From: JAWKZG01 sp041396125
Lineage (GTDB): Bacteria > Pseudomonadota > Gammaproteobacteria > Competibacterales > Competibacteraceae
Direction: 5' to 3'
DNA length: 64,000 bases
Assembly (NCBI GenBank): GCA_041396125.1
Contig: JAWKZG010000001.1
Coordinates: 124,001 to 188,000, forward strand
Of the stretch, positions 57,762 to 64,000 are shown piece after piece; position 1 is the stretch's first letter, and every line of letters begins with the position of its first letter. Both the position numbers and the translations under genes were made by a program. The notes beneath the pieces were generated by a model, which was not told the origin of the DNA, did no database searches, and saw nothing but the letters and a program-made list of their open reading frames with translations.

Positions 57762-59318
57762 ATGTCACAGCGTCCTCGCTCGCCGCATCCTCGCTCACGA
57801 CGCCGCACCGGCACCAGCCGGAATGCACCGGATCATCGTTTTGTTCAGCCGTCCTGGCAACCGCTGCGCAATCCGTATCCACCGACCGAACTATTATCCG
57901 CTGATCAACTGGAAGCCATTCATGATGCCTCGCTGACCGTACTGGAAGAGCTGGGTATTAACTTTTTGTTGCCGGAAGCGCGTCAGATACTCAAAGCCGC
58001 TGGTGCTGATGTGGACGTGGATGGTCCGCGGGTGCGGTTTGATCGGGCGCTGCTGCTGGACGCTATTGCCAAAGCGCCCAGCCAATTCACGCTGTATGCC
58101 CGCAATCCGGCGCATAATCTGCGCTTTGGCGGCAATCTGATTGCTATCAGCTCGGTCAGCAGTCCGCCTAATTGCAGTGATATCGAACGAGGCCGCCGCA
58201 GTGGCAATTTTCAGGACTATTGTGATTTCCTGCGCTTGACACAAAGCCTGAACATCGCTCATCTGACGGTCGGACATCCGGTTGAGCCTATTGACATCGA
58301 TCCGGCGGTGCGGCACCTGGATTCCACTCTGGCCAAGATCGAACTTACCGATAAACTGTACTCGGGTTATTCGCTGGGCCGCCAGCGGATTCTGGATGTG
58401 ATCGAAATGACCCGCATCGCACGCGGCCTGAGCGAAGAACAACTGCAACAGGAACCCAGCCTGTTCACCAATATCAATGCCAATTCGCCGCGCCAGTACG
58501 ATAAACCCATGCTCTGGGGCATCATCGAGATGGCGCAACGTAATCAGGCGATTACTATCACACCATTCACGCTGGCCGGTGCGATGGCACCAATTACGCT
58601 GGCGGGTGCACTGGTGCAGCAAAATGCTGAAGCCCTGGCCGGTATTGCCTTCGTGCAGATGGTGAACCCCGGTACGCCGGTGTTATACGGTGGTTTTACC
58701 TCGAACGTCGACATGAAAACTGGCTCGCCGGCGTTTGGCACACCGGAAAATGCCAAAGCGGTGCTGATCGGCGGTCAACTGGCCCGGCGCTATAAACTGC
58801 CGTACCGCTCCTCGAATGTGAATGCTTCCAATGCACCCGACGCCCAGGCAGTGTACGAGTCCATGATGTCGGTCTGGAGCGCTGTGATGGGCCACGCCAA
58901 TCTGATTCATCATGGTCTGGGCTGGTTGGAAGGTGGATTGACCGCGTCGTTCGAGAAATTCATTATTGATGCTGAAATCATGCAGCACATGGCCGAATTT
59001 CTGCGCCCGGTCGAGGTCACCGCTGACGAGCTGGCCCTGGATGCGATTCGTGCGGTGGAACCGGGCGGTCATTATTTCGCTACGTCACACACGCTGGAAC
59101 GCTTTGAGACAGCCTTTTACCGTCCGATGTTGTCCGACTGGCGTAATTTCGAGAGCTGGTCGGAAGACGGTGCACTGGACGCAACTCAGCGTGCTCATCG
59201 CATGTATAAAAAAATCCTGGCCGAATACCAGCCACCGGCGCTGGAACCGGCTCGCCAAGAAGAACTGCAGGCTTTTGTCGCCCGGCGCAAACAAGCCGGC
59301 GGAGCACCGCAGGAATAG
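57762..59318 (+). CDS. MttB-superfamily methyltransferase (non-pyrrolysine)
   Basis: A 518-residue member of the trimethylamine:corrinoid methyltransferase superfamily, without an in-frame TAG, thus of the non-pyrrolysine type. Known non-Pyl members demethylate glycine betaine, proline betaine or related quaternary amines. It begins with a basic Arg/Pro-rich region (RPRSPHPRSRRRTGTSRN) of about 25 residues; the TIM-barrel body has LTVLEELGINFLLPEA, IAISSVSSPPN, TITPFTLAGAMAPITLAGALVQQNAEALAGIAFVQMVNPGTPVLYGGF. The following gene is FAD/GcvT-like. The acceptor is probably tetrahydrofolate or a corrinoid. Confidence 0.88.
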   Translation: MSQRPRSPHPRSRRRTGTSRNAPDHRFVQPSWQPLRNPYPPTELLSADQLEAIHDASLTVLEELGINFLLPEARQILKAAGADVDVDGPRVRFDRALLLDAIAKAPSQFTLYARNPAHNLRFGGNLIAISSVSSPPNCSDIERGRRSGNFQDYCDFLRLTQSLNIAHLTVGHPVEPIDIDPAVRHLDSTLAKIELTDKLYSGYSLGRQRILDVIEMTRIARGLSEEQLQQEPSLFTNINANSPRQYDKPMLWGIIEMAQRNQAITITPFTLAGAMAPITLAGALVQQNAEALAGIAFVQMVNPGTPVLYGGFTSNVDMKTGSPAFGTPENAKAVLIGGQLARRYKLPYRSSNVNASNAPDAQAVYESMMSVWSAVMGHANLIHHGLGWLEGGLTASFEKFIIDAEIMQHMAEFLRPVEVTADELALDAIRAVEPGGHYFATSHTLERFETAFYRPMLSDWRNFESWSEDGALDATQRAHRMYKKILAEYQPPALEPARQEELQAFVARRKQAGGAPQE

Positions 59319-59376
59319 TCTGATCATTGTGAATATACTTGCAAAACCAGTTACTCATACGTCCAAAGGTTGATTG

Positions 59377-61800
59377 ATGAAAACCCATGCACAGGTTGTT
59401 GTTATCGGGGGCGGGGTGGTCGGCTGCAGTGTGCTGTACCACCTCACCAAACGCGGCTGCAAAGATGCCGTACTGCTGGAGCGTTCGGAGCTTACCGCCG
59501 GTTCGACCTGGCATGCTGCCGGCGGTATGCACACGCTGAACAGCGATCCGACCGTAGCCCGCTTACAGAAATACACCATCGAGTTGTACCAGGAGATCGA
59601 AGCCATTTCAGGCCAATCCTGCGGTGTGCACCTGACGGGTGGCCTGATGCTGGCGGATAATGCCGAGCGTTTGGAGTATCTGAAAATCCTGCAGGGCAAA
59701 GCGCGTGTCATGGGCAACGATTGCGAGATCGTCAGTATGGCCGATGCGCAGGCCATGCACCCGCTGTTCGATCCGCAGTATTTTATCGGCGCCTTGTTCG
59801 ATCCGCTGGAAGGTCATGTTGATCCGAGTGGCGTCACCAATGCCTATGCCAAAGCCGCCCGTATTCAGGGGGCCGAGATTTACCGCCACACCAAGGTTGA
59901 AGCCTTGACCCAAACGGCTGATGGCGGTTGGGAGATCAGCACCGACAAAGGCATCATCAAAGCCGAAAAAGTCGTCAATGCGGCAGGCTTGTGGGCGCGC
60001 GAGGTTGGCCGCATGGTTGGCCTGGAATTGCCCGTGCTGGCGATGGAGCATCATTATCTGGTCACTGAAGCAGTAGACGCTATCGTCCAGCGTGAGCAGG
60101 AATTACCGCATGCGCTGGATTTCGCAGGGGAGATTTATACTCGCCAGGAACAGCAGGGTTTTCTGCTCGGCACCTACGAGAAGAACGCGGTGCCCTGGTC
60201 GCCCAAGAGCACACCCTGGGATTTCGGCCATGAGCTGTTACAACCTGATTTCGACCGCATTGGCGAGCGGCTGGATACCGCTTTCAAGCATTTTCCGTTT
60301 CTGGCCGAGGCCGGCATCAAACAAACCATCAATGGGCCTTTTACCTTTGCCCCGGACGGCAACCCGCTGGTCGGCCCGGTCGCTGGCCTGCAGAATTTCT
60401 ATGTTGCCTGCGCGGTCATGGCCGGTTTCAGCCAGGGTGGCGGGGTTGGTCTGGCTCTGGCCAACTGGATCATCGACGGTGACCCCGGTATGGACGTGTT
60501 CGCTATGGACGTCGCCCGTTTCGGTGCCTTCGCCACTCCCAAATACACGAATCTCAGAGCGCGGGAATTTTACGGACAGCGTTTTTCCATCCCGTACCCG
60601 AATGAAGTCCGCCCGGCGGGTCGACCGCTGCGCCGGACGCCGGTGTATGACCGCTTGCGCGCCCGCAATGCCGTATTCGGGACCAGCTATGGCCTGGAAC
60701 ATGCGCTGTATTTTGCGCCGTCGGGCGAGCCTGCTATCGAACAGTTAAGTTTCAAGCGTTCCAATGCTTTCCCGGCGGTAGCCACCGAATGCCAGGCCGT
60801 GCGTTCCGGTGTGGGACTGCTGGAAATATCCAACTTTGCCAAATACGAGATCAGCGGTCCCGGTGCGGCGGCATATCTGGATCGATTGCTGGCTAATAGA
60901 CTGCCGAAGACCGGCCGGCTGACGCTTTCACCGATGCTCAAACCGGACGGGAAATTAATAGGGGATCTGACGGTCGCCTGCGCGCATCCTGAGCAGTTTT
61001 ATATTTTCGGCTCGGGCGTTTACGAAGGTGTACACCGGCGCTGGTTCGAACAGCATCTGCCACAGCACCCGGACCAGGGCAGCGTACAGGTGCGCAGTCT
61101 GGTCAGCGAATGGACCGGCTTTGCCATTGCCGGTCCACGTGCGCGTGAGCTGTTGTCCCGGCTGGTATGGGACGACGTTTCCAATGAGGCGTTCCCGTTT
61201 CTGGGTTTTCGTTCCATGTTTGTCGGTATGGCACCGTGCCAGGTCGGGCGAATTTCATTTACCGGTGAACTGGGCTATGAAATCTGGACAACGGCAGACT
61301 TTCAACTGACACTCTATGATGCCCTGTTGGACGCAGGTGAGGCACTCGGTCTGTGTCATTTTGGCGGTTATGCGCTGAACTCACTGCGGCTGGAGAAAAA
61401 CTTCGGTGGCTGGTTGCGTGAGTTCACGCCGGATTTCAGCCCCTTCGAAGTCGGTCTGGGACGTTTCGTGAATTTCAACAAAACCGATTTTATCGGCCGT
61501 GAAGCAGCCCTAAAAGCCAGAGAACACGGTGGCGAGAAAGCTCTGATCGCCCTGGTCGTGGACGTCAGCGATAATGACGCGGTAACTAACGAAGCCGTAT
61601 TTCACGCGGGTAAAGTCGTTGGCTGGGTGACGTCGGGCGGTTATGGCCACACGGTAGGTAAAAGCATTGCCCTGGCCTGTGTGGACAAGGCGGTGGCAGC
61701 CGCGCAGGACTTTCATATCGAGCTGCTGGGTGAACAGCGACCGGCGCAGCGGATTGAGGCGCCTTTATACGATCCGAGCGGGCGCAAAATGCGGTCTTAG
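59377..61800 (+). CDS. dimethylglycine dehydrogenase-like FAD/GcvT protein
   Basis: An 807-residue protein. Residues 1-400 are an FAD-dependent amine oxidase domain: VVVIGGGVVGCSVLYHLTKRG, then LLERSELTAGSTWHAAGGMH (the histidine that holds FAD in the family), and ALANWIIDGDP at the end. Residues about 420-807 form a GcvT-type aminomethyltransferase module (GVGLLEISNFAKYEISGPGA, FTGELGYEIW, GWVTSGGYGHTVGKSIALAC), which moves a one-carbon unit to tetrahydrofolate. It would demethylate dimethylglycine, sarcosine or similar. The gene follows the MttB-like gene by 55 bases. Confidence 0.92.
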   Translation: MKTHAQVVVIGGGVVGCSVLYHLTKRGCKDAVLLERSELTAGSTWHAAGGMHTLNSDPTVARLQKYTIELYQEIEAISGQSCGVHLTGGLMLADNAERLEYLKILQGKARVMGNDCEIVSMADAQAMHPLFDPQYFIGALFDPLEGHVDPSGVTNAYAKAARIQGAEIYRHTKVEALTQTADGGWEISTDKGIIKAEKVVNAAGLWAREVGRMVGLELPVLAMEHHYLVTEAVDAIVQREQELPHALDFAGEIYTRQEQQGFLLGTYEKNAVPWSPKSTPWDFGHELLQPDFDRIGERLDTAFKHFPFLAEAGIKQTINGPFTFAPDGNPLVGPVAGLQNFYVACAVMAGFSQGGGVGLALANWIIDGDPGMDVFAMDVARFGAFATPKYTNLRAREFYGQRFSIPYPNEVRPAGRPLRRTPVYDRLRARNAVFGTSYGLEHALYFAPSGEPAIEQLSFKRSNAFPAVATECQAVRSGVGLLEISNFAKYEISGPGAAAYLDRLLANRLPKTGRLTLSPMLKPDGKLIGDLTVACAHPEQFYIFGSGVYEGVHRRWFEQHLPQHPDQGSVQVRSLVSEWTGFAIAGPRARELLSRLVWDDVSNEAFPFLGFRSMFVGMAPCQVGRISFTGELGYEIWTTADFQLTLYDALLDAGEALGLCHFGGYALNSLRLEKNFGGWLREFTPDFSPFEVGLGRFVNFNKTDFIGREAALKAREHGGEKALIALVVDVSDNDAVTNEAVFHAGKVVGWVTSGGYGHTVGKSIALACVDKAVAAAQDFHIELLGEQRPAQRIEAPLYDPSGRKMRS

Positions 61801-61822
61801 CAGCCAGACCTAAAATGGCTGT

Positions 61823-61850
61823 CCGTGCAGGGCGGGAAGGCGCTGCACGG
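61823..61850 (+). terminator. stem-loop after the dimethylglycine dehydrogenase-like gene
   Basis: CCGTGCAG (61823-61830) and CTGCACGG (61843-61850) form an 8-bp stem with a 12-base loop 22 bases past the stop. There is no T-run; it may stabilise the mRNA end. Confidence 0.45.
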
Positions 61851-62020
61851 CAGTAAAACCGCTTGCAGCGCACGCCATGATCATTTTTAATTGCAGCCGG
61901 ATCCGTATGAACGCCCGCTAAACGCCCCAGCAAAGCTTTATGACAGCGGTATTGCTGCCTGCAGCGGGGGGGCAATTATTCCTGATTTCAGGGCTGCAAT
62001 GATTATTCAGAGAGGACATC

Positions 62021-62833
62021 ATGGTGGAGAATCTTCCCGGCGATCTCGCATCGCGCTACCGCAGCAACGGTTATTACTTTCCTGTCAATATATTAAGCCC
62101 GCAGGAGGCGCAAGCTTACCGGGCGCGCCTGGAAGCTGATGAAGCAGCCCAGGGTGAGCGTTTCCTGAAGGAGTTCCGGCACAAACCGCATTTGGTGACT
62201 TCCTGGGCCTGGGAACTGGTACATCATCCACTGATTCTGGATGCGGTCGAAGCCGTGCTCGGACCCGATCTCTTATGCTGGGAGTCGGCGCTGTTCATGA
62301 AAAACGCCAACAGTCCGGAATACATCAGCTGGCATCAGGATATTACCTATTGGGGGCTGGACAGTGATGCCGTTGCGACAGCCTGGCTGGCCTTGTCCCC
62401 CAGCACTATCGAAAGCGGTTGCATGCGTGTGGTGCCGGGCAGCCATACTGCCGAGGTCGCTCCGCACCGGGACACGTATCAGAAAGAGAATCTGCTCTCG
62501 CGCGGGCAGGAAATCGAAGTCGATGTGGATGAAGCCGAAGCGGTGGATCTTGTGCTGGAACCGGGTCAGGCTTCACTGCATCACGTCAAGATTATCCACG
62601 GTTCTAATCCGAACCGTTCAGCGGATCGCCGCATCGGTTTTGCGATTCGTTATATTACGCCGAACGTCGGTCAGGTCGTGGGCGAACGCGACAGTGCAAC
62701 ACTGGTGCGCGGTGAGGACCGGTTCGGACATTTTGAACTTGAGAATCGTCCCCATAAAGATTACGCTGCCGATGTTATTGCCTATCATGCCGTTTTGCGG
62801 CAACGGCGCTACGATATACTCATGCGTCCATAG
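62021..62833 (+). CDS. PhyH-family Fe(II)/2-oxoglutarate dioxygenase
   Basis: A 270-residue enzyme related to phytanoyl-CoA and ectoine hydroxylases. The iron site is WHQD (H105, D107) and the distal histidine in IIHGSNPNRSADRRIGFAIRYI (about H193) with the 2-oxoglutarate-binding arginine in RRIGFAIRY. GPDLLCWESALFMKN matches the family. The gene lies between the FAD/GcvT gene and the TRAP binding protein. It could hydroxylate or demethylate the substrate of the cluster. GAGAGG precedes the ATG. Confidence 0.88.
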   Translation: MVENLPGDLASRYRSNGYYFPVNILSPQEAQAYRARLEADEAAQGERFLKEFRHKPHLVTSWAWELVHHPLILDAVEAVLGPDLLCWESALFMKNANSPEYISWHQDITYWGLDSDAVATAWLALSPSTIESGCMRVVPGSHTAEVAPHRDTYQKENLLSRGQEIEVDVDEAEAVDLVLEPGQASLHHVKIIHGSNPNRSADRRIGFAIRYITPNVGQVVGERDSATLVRGEDRFGHFELENRPHKDYAADVIAYHAVLRQRRYDILMRP

Positions 62834-62903
62834 AGGCAGATGTGCTCATAGATGATGTAATTCTGTGGTTTTTGACTGTCAAAATACAATCCGGAGGAGT
62901 TTT

Positions 62904-63920
62904 ATGACTTTTTACAATCGCATTGCACTCAGCGCAGCCGTGCTGGGTTTCGTCGGCGTTGCCCATGCTGCCGATTACACCTTGCGTATTCAGACCCACT
63001 ACAGTGCCGAATCGACCTCTGGCAAAAGCGTTGCGCAGTTCGTCGACGATATTCAGACCATGTCCGGTGGCCGTATCGAGGTTGAGATGTTCTATTCCTC
63101 GGCAGTGGTGAAATCAGTCGAAACCTTTGATGCTGCAGCCAATGGCATCATCGACATCGATATGACGGGGGCCGCTTACCAGACGGGTAAAAACCCGGCG
63201 TTTCAGTTTGTCGGCGACGTCATGGGCGGTTACGACACGCCCTGGCAGATGTTCTCCTGGCTGTATCATGGCGGCGGCAAGGCGCTGGCCGACGAACTCT
63301 ACGGCGAGTACGGCATGAAGTTCATCAGCTGGTGGACGCCCGGTCAGGAAACCATGTCATCATCCAAGCCGCTGGCCGGCCCGGCTGACCTGAAAGACTG
63401 GAAATTCCGTTCACCGCCAGGCATGGAAACCGAGATCTTCGCTTCCATGGGTGCCAGCCCGATCGTGATGGACTTCGGTGAGGTGTTCACCGCGCTGGAG
63501 ACCAAGATCATCGATGGTGCTGATGCCTCCAACCTGGCCAACAACAAGTCGATGGGTATCTACGACATCGTCAAGCACGCCACCTATCCGGGTTTCCACT
63601 CCATGCCGGCTGACCACATTGCCATCAACAAGGAAAAGTGGGACGAACTGCCGCCCGACTTGCAGCGTATCATCGAAGTGGCTGGCGAGCGCATGGGTTT
63701 TCGCAACAGCCTGTCGGCCGATGTGACCAACCACCTGGCAGCCCGGGAACTGCAGGCTGCCGGCGTGACCCTGTACGATTGGTCTGCTGAGGATCGTGGC
63801 GCATTCCGGAAGGTCGCTCAGGCGAAGTGGCAGGAGTGGGCCGACAGAACCCCCGAGGCGCGCAAGATCGTCGATAGCCATATCGAGTTCATGAAAATGC
63901 TTGGCCTGATCAAGGACTAG
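62904..63920 (+). CDS. dctP: TRAP transporter substrate-binding protein
   Basis: A 338-residue periplasmic binding protein started at the ATG preceded by GGAGGAG (the earlier in-frame ATG at 62865 lacks a site). Residues 1-23 are a signal peptide (VAHAADYTLRI). The body contains FRSPPGMETEIFASMGASPIVMDFGEVFTALETKIIDGADASNLANN, the region with the ligand-binding arginine. The permease genes should lie downstream of the window. It belongs to the FcbT1/TAXI-like class that binds carboxylates; the neighbours suggest a methylated betaine or a related acid. Confidence 0.93.
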   Translation: MTFYNRIALSAAVLGFVGVAHAADYTLRIQTHYSAESTSGKSVAQFVDDIQTMSGGRIEVEMFYSSAVVKSVETFDAAANGIIDIDMTGAAYQTGKNPAFQFVGDVMGGYDTPWQMFSWLYHGGGKALADELYGEYGMKFISWWTPGQETMSSSKPLAGPADLKDWKFRSPPGMETEIFASMGASPIVMDFGEVFTALETKIIDGADASNLANNKSMGIYDIVKHATYPGFHSMPADHIAINKEKWDELPPDLQRIIEVAGERMGFRNSLSADVTNHLAARELQAAGVTLYDWSAEDRGAFRKVAQAKWQEWADRTPEARKIVDSHIEFMKMLGLIKD

Positions 63921-63955
63921 GCCCGCCACTACTCTGACACCTGTTCATTGTTTAT

Positions 63956-63976
63956 CGCGCGGGGCAAGCCCGCGCG
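63956..63976 (+). terminator. hairpin after the TRAP binding-protein gene
   Basis: CGCGCGGG (63956-63963) and CCCGCGCG (63969-63976) form a perfect 8-bp G/C stem with a 5-base loop, 36 bases after the stop, followed by TTGTTT. In TRAP operons such hairpins between the binding protein and permease genes stabilise the binding-protein mRNA; no permease gene is within the window. Confidence 0.65.
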
Positions 63977-64000
63977 TTGTTTATTGCGCCCCAACCTTAC

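Noticed and set aside
57762..59318. Trimethylamine methyltransferase MttB in the strict sense
   Set aside because: True MttB needs a pyrrolysine codon (TAG) in the active site; here the frame has none, so it is a non-Pyl member with another substrate.

Overview
The window looks like a chromosomal piece of a gammaproteobacterium. The support is indirect: a DNR/FNR-type regulator with two TTGAY-N4-RTCAA boxes in front of a norCB cluster, a GreA/GreB-family protein with the MSRAFVKEDD start seen in beta- and gammaproteobacteria, TRAP transporters, and two dense families of short palindromic intergenic repeats. No rRNA, tRNA, CRISPR array, phage or intact insertion sequence was seen. Genus cannot be named from the sequence alone.

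Layout. 0.5-1.8 kb: a DUF4388-like protein and two small membrane proteins, AT-rich. 2.3-5.9 kb: a TRAP transporter (dctP-dctQ-dctM, the last broken by an in-frame TAG) and its likely GntR/FCD regulator, with a palindromic operator candidate upstream. 6.1-14.7 kb: MetY-like sulfhydrylase, ferric-reductase-like flavocytochrome, small proteins, a Gre-factor homologue, MFS and AEC transporters and a TauD/TfdA dioxygenase. 14.7-29.9 kb: a repeat-rich accessory region with many broken genes (alcohol dehydrogenase, EAL protein plus a partial second copy, glyoxalase-like and TetR-like remnants, an internally deleted ornithine cyclodeaminase). It also holds several unusual intact genes: a clan-CD-like His/Cys protein next to an HExxH protein, an ExoY/edema-factor-like nucleotidyl cyclase between 104-bp direct repeats, and a segment bounded by 129-bp inverted repeats.

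30-35.5 kb: a frameshifted Asp/Glu racemase-like gene, a SufR-like cysteine-containing regulator divergent from a Rieske protein with a near-perfect palindrome between them, and two exported TPR proteins. 35.9-41.1 kb: heme A synthase, a DUF4870-like protein, norQ, norB, norC and a divergent DNR-type regulator. This is a cNOR nitric oxide detoxification/denitrification module; norD is absent from the window. 41.2-47.3 kb: MFS transporter, a mono-heme cytochrome c, and a GMC dehydrogenase cluster in which the large subunit's C-terminus, the small subunit and a c-heme protein all show frame disruptions; then an exported phytochelatin-synthase-like protein.

47.6-53.9 kb: an overlapping four-gene operon (D-aminoacylase-like, 3-hydroxyisobutyrate dehydrogenase-like, aldehyde dehydrogenase, MlrC/M81) divergent from an SDR. 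53.9-54.1 kb: a structured intergenic region with a CRP-like site and a perfect terminator, possibly a small RNA. 54.2-56.2 kb: a CDGSH protein and a REC-GGDEF-EAL protein whose EAL domain has lost key residues. 56.6-64 kb: a GlxA/AraC regulator divergent from a non-pyrrolysine MttB-family methyltransferase, a dimethylglycine-dehydrogenase-like FAD/GcvT protein, a PhyH-type dioxygenase and a TRAP binding protein. Together these suggest uptake and demethylation of a betaine-like methylated amine.

Caution: at least seven genes carry single-base indels or a stop while the remaining reading frame is well conserved, several of them at homopolymers. Either recent decay or residual sequencing error could explain this, and the two cannot be separated from the sequence alone.
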